Position numbers and translations under genes: made by a program. From assembly GCA_013397115.1 (NCBI GenBank), contig VWZW01004039.1, forward strand, positions 196,062 through 260,061: 64,000 nucleotides of DNA. The letters run 5' to 3'. The notes below the pieces were generated by a model. That model saw only the letters and a list, made by a program, of their open reading frames with translations. It had not been told where the DNA came from and made no database searches. The stretch is from Edolisoma coerulescens. Lineage: Eukaryota > Chordata > Aves > Passeriformes > Campephagidae. This document shows, piece after piece, positions 14,113 to 26,200 of this stretch. Numbering within the stretch: position 1 is the stretch's first letter; every line of letters starts with the position of its first letter.

Positions 14113-14118
14113 ATGTGA
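14113..14118 (+). promoter_or_regulatory. minimal start-stop upstream ORF (ATG-TGA)
   Basis: In the exon 2 leader, CTCATGTGAGC places ATG directly before TGA. Start-stop elements are known to hold ribosomes with an empty elongation step and to reduce downstream initiation. The context is weak (C at -3), so many ribosomes would pass it. It matters only if the transcript includes this leader. Confidence 0.5.
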
Positions 14119-14129
14119 GCCCGACTGCC

Positions 14130-14144
14130 ATGCTGGGGCATTGA
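14130..14144 (+). promoter_or_regulatory. four-codon upstream ORF (M-L-G-H)
   Basis: GCCATGC at 14127-14133 has G at -3, a fair start context. The frame reads four codons and stops at TGA (14142-14144), 24 nt before the main ATG. A gap that short leaves little room for re-initiation, so the uORF could lower RNF216 translation. Confidence 0.5.
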
Positions 14145-14168
14145 CACTCTGGGGTGCAGCTGTTTAAA

Positions 14169-14235
14169 ATGGCAGAGAGAGGTGGGAATGAAGAAGTGAT
14201 TAACTTGAACAGCTTCAGCAATCACAGAGGGAAGG
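14169..14235 (+). CDS. RNF216: RNF216 coding exon 2 (start codon, residues 1-22)
   Basis: The exon encodes the N-terminus beginning MAERGGNEEVINLNSF, which has the same pattern as the family N-terminus (NEEVI-LN-F--HRG). The start context is AAAATGG, a strong vertebrate initiation site. The exon ends AAG G|GTGAGT, a strong donor in phase 1, and the split codon becomes GAC (Asp23) with exon 3. No in-frame ATG lies upstream within the exon, so this is the natural start. Confidence 0.93.
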
Positions 14236-17200
14236 GTGAGTACTGATTTGTGCCTGTTTCCAAAACACTCTTGTGAAACTCCTCCTGAGCAGCAGGATTC
14301 ACAGGCACTGAACTTCCAGGGAACTGCTGGAGGTCTGTTCTGTCATGTCACACACTGCTCTGTTACACTGACTTAGCCACCTACAGAAACTCTTTCATGT
14401 TATGCAGGCATGCAAAATATTTGGCTCTTGTCTTTCTCATGTTGTACTGCCTTAAGGGAGATTGCTGACTTCTTGGGAACACTGTGTAGAGGTGTTTTGG
14501 CAGATCCAAGGAGGATCCATCCTTCTGAGGACCCCATAGAAGAGAGGCCGACCCTAAATTCGTGCCCTCATAGGGCTGTGTGCATTGGCACCCATTCCCC
14601 CAAGAGTGGAATTCAAAGTGATGCTTTCTCTGTATGCCTGAAAGGTGATAAATGAACACTCATGCTAAAAAATGAGCCGAAAAATGTCGAATTTTAGGGA
14701 AAGCATAGTTGTATGTTCTCAGTGCAGTACAGAAACCCTCTGTTTCTGCCTTGAATATCTCTCCTGTGTTCCAGCAGTTGTGTTGAGTAGCATCTATATT
14801 CCATTCTTGACAAACCTTGAGGCACAAGGTTGTCATCTAATAGCAGGATATCTTCTGCACCCACAGCCACAGGCCTTATCTCAGCCCTGCATATGGCACT
14901 CCTGCAAAGTCCCACTCTTTCAGAAGAGGCTGAATTGCACAGAGACCCTTATCTCTCTGCTAGAATGCACTGCACGTTAACAAAGAAAATGTAATGTCCC
15001 TGAGATACTGAAAGTTCAGGATTTCTCTGAAAAAGTATTCCCTACTTGCCTTATTTGTAATAACTTTTGCAGCAGCTTGACTCTGCTGGAGTTTGGGGTA
15101 GAAGATTCTTTGTGAGCGTCAGTGGCTGTCCCTGCAGTGCTGTTGTGATGAGCTGAAGCTGTGCAGGTGTTTTGCTGGAGGCTGAGGGGCACAGGAGTGG
15201 CTGTAACAATGCCTTGCAGAGGAATTGGTGACCTCTGAATGCTTCTTCCTGCAGTGCAAATGGAAAAATTGCTTTCTCAGATGTTTCAGTGCTACGTGTG
15301 CCCTGTAATTCCAGTTATTTACCTTGAGCCAACGGCTACCTTTAACTTTAACTTTACTTACTGTTCTGCAGACTGGATAAACCACAGGGATGAAAGTCTT
15401 ATCATGATATCAGATTCTTCAGATGAAGAATTGCCTTTGTTGCTAGAAATGCCAGAAAAGCAGCAGACTGAGGAAGATGATGATGATGATGTAGTCATCT
15501 TGGCAGAGGTAATTTTCCCTGCTTGTAGCTGCTGTACTTTATTCATGGCCTGTATAGCCAAGTCTTGTGCAAATATCTAATGCATTCCTATTGAGTCCTT
15601 CCTGGTTACAGCAATCTACTTAGGATGTCTGAAATAATGGTGAAATGATGGCATTTTGCTGGCTTAATGTAGTCATACTTTGGGTACAGGAGGGGAGAAA
15701 CCAGGCTGTTAAACTACATTATGTAGTTTAAGTTCCACTTGTAGCTCCCATGAAGTTGTCTGTCTGAATCCAGCAAGGTGGAGTGCTTTGGAAGAGGACT
15801 TGATCTTCCATTAAAGGTGTTTTCAAACCATGCCTTGTTTGGTTTATATACATACTTTGTATGCTTTATATTCCTCTATGTTATTTGTATTCATGTTGGG
15901 CTGTTGCAGGCACTTGTACTTTTGCAGCATTTCATATCTGTCTTATATTAAGAATATATTCCACTTTTCTGTTAAATTAACCAGAAGCACTGAGAAAATA
16001 GGTTGCAAAGCTGACCTTTCTGCTTCTTATTTGAAAACAGCAGCAGAGAACACTCAGGGTCTGTTGGCATACAGCAGTCTGCCTGCCAGAGACAAGAACA
16101 AGGCCAGAGATTAATGTTTTGAGCTTTGGTTCTTGCCTGTTTAAATAAATTGGTGAGAACACAAATATGTCATCAGTTAGTTCTTCCTTCCCAGACTATT
16201 TTACTGGAAGGAAAGTGGGTACTGAGGTGAACTTAGGAAATGATTCCATTCTGAAAGTCCCATACATCCCCAGTTCTGCCAAAGGTTCTCGTAGCACCTG
16301 GGGACAGATATGTGGGTTGCAGTTCCGTGCTTTATTAAGCATCTTGCTGAACAGACTGTTTATCAGTTTCCCATCAGCAGTTTTCTTAGATGTAAAAGTA
16401 GCTAGAGCAAGGATTCTGACATGCAGAGAAGAATTCCTACTTTCTCTTGTCTGTGTCCTTTTCAGACCCCAAAGCAGCAGCAGCTTCTGCGTCCCAATGT
16501 CATCAGACCTGCGGCTCCATGGCAGGGTGCAAACACTGTGGGAGAAGGAGGATCTAAAAGTGCTGTGGAGCCTTTGATGAGCACAGGCCTGCAGGATGAG
16601 CAGGATTCAGCTCTGCCCTGTGAGGGAGATGGGAATAACCTCATGGTGGAGAACAATGCTGGACCAAGCAGGGATGAGAGTGTGGATGGTGCCCTGCAGC
16701 GGCCTGGACCATCTGAGCTGAATGGCCCCAGCTCTGAACTTACAAGTAACCAGGAGCCTGGCCCAAGTTTGCTGCCACCAATCAAGATGAGTCCACAGCC
16801 TGCTAATAACACAGAAACCATTAGTCGGGAGAATGCAGACCTTCCACCTCAACAGGAGGAAAAGATGGAAGCTCGGGAATGGCAAGGAGAGAACTTGGAG
16901 CCAGAGCAGAAACTTGAAAAGATAGCTGCTAAAACTACCATGGAGCAGGAGGAGATCCAGGAGAACAGCCAGCTGGAACCCCGGCACTTCCCACCGCTGG
17001 AAGATGAGCCACGGGCTGTAGCAAAGGGTTGTGCTCCCCAGCAAGGGCAGCCCGAGGCAGACCCGGGATCTTTGAGGGCATATGGAGAGAAGGCTCCTGG
17101 GCCAGCCTTCCCCCGGCCGGAGCCACAGCAGGACGGGATTCCAGGCCCTGCCTCCCCGCAGCCGGCGCATCCCCCCGAGGAATCGGGTCAGCAGGCAGGG

Positions 17201-20200
17201 AGAGACAACGAGCAGCCAGGGCCCGCCTTCCCCGCACAGGGCTCGCACGAACTTGGCTCGGGGGACGTGCCAGAACAGGGAGCTGCTGGGCAGGAGCAGG
17301 ACCTCACTGCGCTGCTCATCAGAGAGACAGTAAGTATTCCCAGGGCTCCTCTGCCTCCTGTGTGCATGATCTTTTCAGACAGGTTTTTCAAGGTGTGTGG
17401 AGTCTCACATGCTCAGAACACACAGCTGCAAATCCTCTTTGCTTTGGCTGAGACTCAGCCGTGCACCAGGTGAGGAGCATGTGATGAACTGTCTTGGAAA
17501 ACTTTGGTTTGAGGTAAAATAACTTGGATCTGTTCCCTGAAAGGCCCTCTTGGATCTGCTAGTCTTATTTTGTCTGGTTGATTCCTAACCCAACACTGTA
17601 GAGCTGGTTTAGGATTGGATACAAAGCTAAGTGAGCAAATCTGAGACACCAAATAGTGGCAGAAGGATACAGGGTGGAGTAGAGAAATTTTAGAGACACA
17701 TGGCTGAGAGCCAGGCCTGCTTTTCAGATCCTAAAGGAGTTTGGTCCATTCCCATGTTAAGGCCATGATGGTGGCCAGGGGTAATGGTTACCCTTGCAGT
17801 GTGGATTTCTGAGCAGCAGCACCAAGGAATAACTGGATAAGCACCATGAAGACTTGTGTATTTTAACTCCACATGCTCCATATGTGAAGCTTAGCATGAG
17901 GAACATTGGCTATGACAACAGCCACCAAGTAGGACACTCCTTATCCTTTGGTACATTCAGCAGCTTGGGCAGCATGGTGTATGTATGATAAACAAAGCTA
18001 AATAAAAATGTGATGATTCATGTGTCTAATGTTTGCACACACCCCCCCTTGACTGCTATGGAGGAAGGCTCTCTTGATGTCTTACTGAACATTTTTCTTG
18101 CAAACAAGCATATTCTTATGTGTCTGTACCTTCTACCACCACCCCATCCTGTCCACATCCCATATCTAATTCTACTTGGGAAAACTGGAGTTGAGGAAAA
18201 TATTTTTTAAAGTCCAACAAAATTCAGTTCTTTTCAAGTAAGACCTCATTGATCAGTGCCTTTGAGATGGGTAAGAGGCTATTCTTGCATTGTCAGGGTT
18301 GCTTGACAACCCTGACCAGTCCAGTCTTGCAAAGCAAAATACCACATGGTTGCAGTGTCTGTACAGAAACCCCCAGAGAGAGCAGCAAACACTGGGAGAG
18401 CCTTCACAGAAATGCCAGTAAAGTTTTGTTGTCTGTTCTGGTCTCATTGCTGGTGTGTCTGGGTTCATTGGGTGGGTGTACTTCTTGTTGGTTTTTTTCC
18501 TTTTGCTTTGGAATGCTGTATTTCAGCACATAACTGGAACTCCTTGATGGTCATGCTGAAGGTAAATATTCGCTTTCCTTGTGTTGTAGATCATTCCTAC
18601 AGAGCCTGAATCTCTCGTTAGGCCACGTGCTCTTGGCTTTTCACATCACGACCCTTACTGTTCCTTTGAGAAAGAGCTGTTAGCAGTCATCCTATGGAGC
18701 AAGGCTGGATGGCTATAAATGGTCTCTTGACCATTTTGCCCCAAGTCTCAGGATTGTGCTGGTTAATTACCTATAAATCCCTGTCTGGGTGCTATGTATG
18801 TTACACAGCTCCTCTAATACCTACATAACCTTTAGCTTTTCCTCCTGTAGGAAGCAAGATTCCCAGATGTGAAGAAGGAATATATTGAAGAATTAATCAT
18901 CATCAAGAACTGCTATGACTTAAATGTGTAAGTATAGAGCCAAGAACCACAGTGTGTGATACAAGTGCAGCACTTTCCCATGTCCCCACTTCCAGGGATG
19001 CTGCTCTAGAGCACATCCAGGCTGGGACTCAGTATTGCCTTGATAGTGCCAAAGAGCACAGATTCTTTTTTTTTTTCTTTGTGCTTCTAATAGAGCTGTT
19101 CTTAAGTCCTTTCTAATTCTGTTGTGCTGTAACTTCTCTGCTTTTAAGATGATTTGCTTATTTAAAGATATTACATAAAACTTTGTCTTACCTATTACTA
19201 GGGCTCTTAAAAAGAGTGAATGTCAGGATTAAGGTGTTAAGATGACTGCTGTAAAACATAGTATGGAGGTGAGTTGGTGAGTTTTGAGTTGGAGGAAATT
19301 TTTCCCTCCTTGATTTCACTGGGTTTTTGATTTTTCCGGGTAAAACCAACACTGCCTTGGAGTCCATTATTTAGTGTTACGATGTTGACTTTTATCCCCT
19401 TTACTTGCCCAAGTAGCAGTGGTGCTGTTTGATTTCTCTCACATCACTTTTTGGGGATAGAATAGAGCAAACACATTTAAGGGCTGGTAGGATTGGTTCT
19501 GGAGATGTGTTGAGGGACTGATTTTGGTCAATCTGAGCAGAAACATGAGCAAGAAAATGAAATAAAAGGAGTGGAAAATCAATGTGAGGACTTGCTTTAC
19601 AAACTGCATTAACAGCTCAGGAATACCTTAATGTTCATCATGCTGGAGATTTCTGGGAGTCACGTTAGAGTCAAAAGTTTAAAAAAAAAAAGTGATTAAC
19701 CTTATTGCTGAGTTGCATCATCTCCCTGCCCTTCTGGGTAGAGCTGGGGAGCGAAGGATTGCGTGTGCTGGCACCAGCAGCACCGAGGGGAGATGGTTTG
19801 AAGTAAATCACTTGTGACTGGTGTCTGATGCTTGGTGGCCTCTCTTTCTCTCTCTGCAACTGTCTCTGTTATCTCCAGCGTGTCCAAACTGGTTACTGTG
19901 TGATACAAGAATGAGGAATAGGTGTTGGTTGCCAGAGTATTCACTTGTCTAAATCCAATGCCCTTTCCAGCTAACTGGGGCACTAATTAAGCAGCATTTA
20001 AGTGCGTGAGGCTTGGAATTAGTCATTGGGCCATAAATAAGTTAACTGGTGAGGAACTAAGGATGATCCCATCCATTGGGCATAGATTTCCTGTTCTGCT
20101 GTGTGGCCTGTGCTGTGATGTCGTGTCTCCAAAGTAGGGCTTCTTGGTTAGAAAGTCAACAGACTTGAACTTCTTTCTGGTCTTTCAAAAGTGCTTTCCC

Positions 20201-23200
20201 TGCAGTGGTGGAGCAGCTTTGGGGTGCCCACACCATGAACTGGGTGCACCTCAGGGTGGATAGTTGTGGTGGGGATGCAGACCAGCAGAGCCATTCCTTG
20301 GCGCAGTTGGGCTGTTGGAGTTGTGCATCTGGCTGCAGGACCCTCCCAGATTGTGTGAAAAAACTGAGGTTTGTGTCCTGCGGGGATTTAGAGAAGCCTG
20401 ATGGAATTAAATCCCACTATTGGCTTCTGTCGGTCTTAATGTGTTCCTTCCCTTTTTGCTCCCGAAATCTCTTCTCTCCCATTGTGTGCTACAGACCCAA
20501 TGAGATAAAAAGGTGCTTCCAGGCTTCCCTGTAGGCCAGCTACAGTGTCTGCTCAGCGGTGCGTTACCCACTTACTGGATGATAAAGATTTCTTCTCCAT
20601 ATTTTTATTCCTTTAACCAAACTATCTTTTGAGTTGTCACTGCAGCTTTTGTGTGAGAACAAATGGGTCAAAGCACTGGTCAGCCTCGCTGGAAGGGTCT
20701 CTTTGATCTCCATGGTGTGTCAAGCTGAATCAGGCTTGAAATATAATAAATAAGGATGGCTGGTTTTGGGCAGGGATGAGGCTTTTAACCAGCTCTGTGT
20801 CCTGTGGTGCAGATATTAATGAACAGTGCCGTGAGTGTGGGTGTGCTGTGCGCCGGGACCCACTTAACTAATTGTCACACACCGAAGGTCAACATCCCCC
20901 AAAATCCTCAGCGTTGAAATGGCATCATGCAGGATAGTTCAAATGTACCCTGGCCGTGCCCCAGCTGAAACCCTTTCGTTAGAGCCACGGTCTGAGCTCC
21001 TTGAAGTTTCTGTTTTGTTGGATTAAAACAGTTATCTTTTACCAAAGGGATGGTGGGAGGTGGGAGCTGGAAGCTATTAAATGCTCAGTGCCAAGATATT
21101 TTGTTGTTTTCCCCGAAATGATCTTCTTAAAACTTTCAACTGATGTGAAAGATAAGATGTGGGAGCCCCTCTTAGCAGGGTATCATCTATTCAGCTTTTG
21201 TGTGCAGGAGCATTCACACTCAGTCAAAAGCTTCTGGCTCAATATGTCAATACCTGATTAAACAATAAGAAATGCCCCTGCTTTGAATGTGAAAGCAGGG
21301 CTAAAGTAATCGTGCCTTGATAGTGGGTTAATACTTCAAGCCAGTTCAGATTTCTTAATTAGGGACTGATTTCTGACACCAGGAATGTAGATTAGCTGCA
21401 ATTATGTCTTTGCTGCAACCTAGCACCTTCTCATTCCAATAGTTTTACAAATGTTAATTGCTTGTCCTGTCTCCTTTCAGAAGGATCTTATTCTGCAGCT
21501 GGGGAAACTGAGGAACAGCTTGTGTTACTTGCCCCAGCCAGCACAGCTGCTTGGTGAGGGCTGAGAAAAAGCTGTGGGAGCCTGATTGAGGCTGCCCTTT
21601 CAGAAGGGTTTCTGGAGTGTTTGTGGCTCTCCAGCAATGGGGCATTTGGAAACCCCTTGCTGAGTCTTTTCTAAGCTAAAATATTCAGTTAAAACTACAT
21701 TTACCTGACATTTGTGGTAGGACCTCAGGTATGCTGCGTTTACAGGCTGTTAGGCAATTTTTCAGAAATTTTAGTGATTACTTTCTAAGTGCTGTTCTCA
21801 CCAGACCAGTTTCTAGTGGAATTTGGGTAATGCTGGTGTGATTGCAAGCTTTGCTGTAATGAAACCTGTATTCAGAGTTTGTATTCCGTGTACACACAGC
21901 TTAAATATGCTTTTGTCTCTGCTTTAATTACAGAATCACAGAATAGTTTGGGTTGGAAAGGCCATTAAAGGTCACCTAGTTCTAGACCCTCTGCCGTGGG
22001 CAGGGACACCTTCCACTAAACCAGATTGCTTTAATGTGAAGGTAGACTGAGAATGGAGGCTTTGGTTCAAGTCTGAATCTGTAGTAATAGTTTGTTGAGG
22101 AAGACATCACCCTTTCATGGGTTTTGTAGGGATTTTTATACTGTTTTTTCCATAGATGATTAGTAGCTCATCCATACAAGCTTCCTGTATGTAAATTTAA
22201 TTGTTGAAAGACAAACCTATTTGCTTTTCCTTCTGCAGCCACACAGCTGATTATTTTTCATTTAATTCTCAGTCATTTACTTGCTCTAGCCTGGGACCAC
22301 TTTTGGTCCTTACAGGGCAGGCTTTGACTATGACCTCATAATTACAGGATACTAAAAATTGGATAAATGAATGGAGAAATGAACCTGAGCTCCCCAACCC
22401 TGAAGTAACTATATTTATCTTTTCAGGCTTTGTAACTTTCTTCTGGAAAATCCAGATTACCCAAAGAAGGAAGGCAGAGTGGTTTTAAACCCCAGCAGCA
22501 GCCTGCTTGCCAGCCAAGATGAGACAAAGGCAAGTGAGAGTATCCTCATCTCCTGCTGCCTCTGGGCAGTCTGTTCAGCCTGAGTGGACCTTGGGATGTC
22601 TGCTTTGATTAGTGTGTGTTTGCAGAGTGCTTGACTGAGCCTTGCTTTCACAGGAGGCCTCTGGGTATGTGTAAGGCGGCGTTAAATAGCAATAATTAGT
22701 TGCTTGCAAGATGACTTCCAAGCCTTTCCTGTTTGGCTGTGCCAGAACTGTACAGTGGCTGCTCCTGTGCCTCCAGCGAGCCCCTCTGCCCTGCCTGTCA
22801 GTCACTGCCCCATCTCAAGTGTTCATTTTGATAACTGAGACAAGAATTCCACAATCATTCTGTCACATGAAGTAGCCTTGGCCCTCGGGCCTCTCTTGTG
22901 AGGCCTTTAGGCATTGCCTTGCAGCCTCCTAACTGGAAATCTCCCTACAGCTCCTTGATTTTATTTGTGTTTTAAAACATCCATTTAACAAAAAATTCTC
23001 TCCGCTGCTTTGAGGATGTTGAAATAGCTCTTTGTGGCCTGAGAGAGATGTTGAATACCTCTTTCTACTCTTGGAAGCATCTCTCTACCTCAAGCTAATA
23101 AAATTGTTCATTCTTCATAGTAACTTAAATATTTCCACTCCTTGCTGTCTCAGGCAGTCGCACACAATGGTTTTAAACCACATTTTACCTTGTGCAGGTC

Positions 23201-26200
23201 ACCTGCAGAGGTGCCTGGGCCAGTAGGCTTTGCAGCCACACTGTACTAAGATGCTCAGAGCTGGGTGCCACATAACCTGAATTTTGGGTGGTCTTGCAGA
23301 ATGTCCTGATCACTGGGAGCGAGCCATTTGTGGTGTTCCTATGTGTATATTTATAGCAGCCTTTTAATCTTGTTCATTTTCTCCTTAGGTGCCTAAAGTG
23401 GACTACTTTGACTTTTCCAAACTTGCCCCCCTTGACCAGCGGTGCTTTATTCAGGCAGCTGATCTCCTCATGGCAGACTTCAAAATGCTGAGCAGCCAGG
23501 ACATCAAGTGGGCACTGCACGAGCTCAAGGGACACTATGCAATCACACGAAAGGTGCTCCAGTTCAAGTCTGTTTTCTTTCCTGGGCTTATCTCCCATGT
23601 CTGCAGAGACCACTGGGATGGCTTTGGCCTTACTGTACCATCTGCTGCTGTGTGGTTATGAGTTTTAGAATAATCTTCCTTGCCTTTTAAGAAGTTTTAA
23701 TCCATTTAGTAGAGATTTTCAAAATTTATTGGCCAGACAGAATGCTGCAGGAAGTTCTTACTTTCCCTAATAGGAGAGCTGGGGAAACACGAGCTGGCTG
23801 ATGATGGGTGATGCATTAAACTGGGAAGTGTTCCTGTATGTCACCACTGAAGTGCAGTATAATTGCCAATAAACCCTAGACATTTAGCTAAATCTTAAAA
23901 CATTTAACTGCTGCTGCTGGTTAACTGACTGTGTGGAATTGAAAAGCAGCCTGAGTATCACTGTGCTGTTTCTTCATATTATGACTTGTGGCATGAGTCC
24001 TGTATTCCTTATAAAAGAGTTTCAGTGCCATGGAGATGCAAAGATACTTGTTTTAAGTATCAGCAAACTGAATGTTAGTGTGGCTTCAAGTTTTTGACTT
24101 AGATCTGCTCCTCTGATCCTGCCCTTTCTTGAGCTTCGTTCTTTAGTATTCCAGGACTTAACTAAAACAAAACTTCTTGTCTCTTCACTTGATTGATTGA
24201 GCACTGAGTATTTGAACCTCACCTTTTTAAACAAAAAGCCAAACCCAGTAACAAAAAAAGAAGCCAAACCAGCTCTGTTCAATACAGCTGGTGCCCACTC
24301 TGATATTAACAGCTGGGCTGCTATAAAGTATCATTCACCTACTTTGTTTTTATGGAATAATTACTTTGAGTACATAAAGCAACAAGGTGAGCAAAGGAAA
24401 GATGCATATTTGCTTTTATTTGGAGTGTTTGGCTTTCCAGTTTTGGATCAGTCCTATGCCCGTGTTTGTACTGTGCTTCAGCTTGAATTAAGTGCTCCTG
24501 CTTTCTTCCAGGCACAGGATTTAAGCCTGTATGTTGTTTTCTAGGCCTTTTCAGATGCTATCAAAAAGTGGCAGGAGCTGTCTCCTGAAACCAGCGGGAA
24601 ACGAAAAAGGAGGAAAGAAATGAATCAATATTCATATATAGACTTCAAATTTGAGCAAGGTAAATGCCAAGCTGTGTGTATTGTGCTCTCTGCATCATTA
24701 CTGTAAGCAGAACTGGCTTGCAGCAGAAAGCAACTCCTCTTAAAAGGGATGTGGTCCCAAAAGAGCTGAGTTTCTGTCACTGGTATCTGTTTTGGAGATG
24801 CTCTTCATTAGTGCCTGTGCTTGGTAAAGTGCTGTGTGAGCTGCTCAAAATCTGCACCTGGTGTTGTGTGTGGAGGAAGAAGGATTTAAGCTTTGTTCTG
24901 GCTGCTCCATCCCTTTTTATTGAGCCTTCATCTCTGCTTCAGGGGATGTGAAAATTGAGAAGCGCATGTTCTTCCTGGAGAATAAGAGACGGCACTGGAG
25001 GTCCTATGACAAGCTCTCCCTTCTCCCACCGGTGCTGCTGGAGCAGGAATTCTATGAGCAGAAAGTGAAAGAGATGGCAGAGGTGAGTGATAGGAGCTGC
25101 TTTGATCATGTGCAAATCTTCAACAAATGTTGAGGTTTTGGCCCTAAACATGAAAAATCTGTCTCTTACAGAAATTCAAACGCTGAACCAAATATTGAAT
25201 AACTCTGTTTTCCCCTTCCCTACCTGTTAACACAGATGTCTCTTCCCAAGTAACTCAATTTTAAAGGAAAGAAGCCAAGCACAGAATTTCATATTTACTT
25301 AAATATGCAGCTGCTGCTTGTGCAAACACCATTCTGGATGGGGTGTTTTGCTATAAGGGGGTGAAAACTCCACTAATTAACTCTTTCCTTTAATTGTTAG
25401 CAGGCTTCTTTGCTGTTTTAGGGCTTGTAATTGCAGCTCAGTGTTGGTGGTGAGTAATGGCCAGGCTCAAGGTAGTGTGTCCACTCACTCTGCCTTCCCC
25501 AGGCTGGCAGTCCTGTGGCTCCAGAACGGTTTGTCCTGTGCTGAGAACTGTGTGTTTTGAAGCAGAACCTGCACACCCACTGCTGTGTTGTCTTCCCCTC
25601 CTAGGCTGAGGAAAGACTGAATTCACAGCTCTGCACCCACAGTCCTTTCTAAAGTAGCTCCTTAAAGATCCTTGTCTCTTAGGCAGATGGGTAAGGTCTC
25701 CTTTGAAACACAAAGCTCATGTTCTCTGGAGGGGCCCGTTGGGTGAGATCATCTCTGCCCATGGAAACCTGAACCAGCAGCCCTCCACAATATAGAATTT
25801 GGTTCTTTGTTCTTGCTGCCTTTGCTTCTCCCATCTGTTTTGGCTGAATCATAAATTAGCTTAATGGATTGGAGGGATGGGCTGAGTGATGCTACAAGCA
25901 GACAGCGAGCCTTTTATGGTGGTTTGTGAGTCCTGAGATAATGTAAATGAGCGGAGAGTTTGGAAAATTGCTTTATCTATTCTGTAAATACAGATGCACA
26001 TGTCTCTCTTGCAGCATGCAGACTTCCTCCTGGCTCTGCAGATGAATGAGGAGCAGTATCAGAAGGTCAGTATCTGTAATGTTGTAAGTTGAGTTCAGCT
26101 TATGCACAGACACTGTTTTGCACTTCCTACTTCACAGATTCTTTTAGCTCTGGAATGGAGCTTTTCTGAAGCTGCATTTGACTGTGCTGCTTCTGCTGAG

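Larger units (their letters stand above)
14107..14168 (+). other. RNF216: 5' untranslated part of RNF216 exon 2
   Basis: The acceptor AG at 14105-14106 follows a pyrimidine-rich tract, and the exon continues into the coding ATG at 14169. The 62-nt leader contains two upstream ATGs, both closed before the main start: ATG immediately followed by TGA at 14113-14118, and a four-residue ORF at 14130-14144. The main ATG lies 24 nt after the second uORF. Confidence 0.75.

Noticed and set aside
16607..17248. 213-codon minus-strand open frame opposite exon 4
   Set aside because: It is the shadow of the Pro/Glu-rich RNF216 exon; GC-rich codons on one strand keep the other open.
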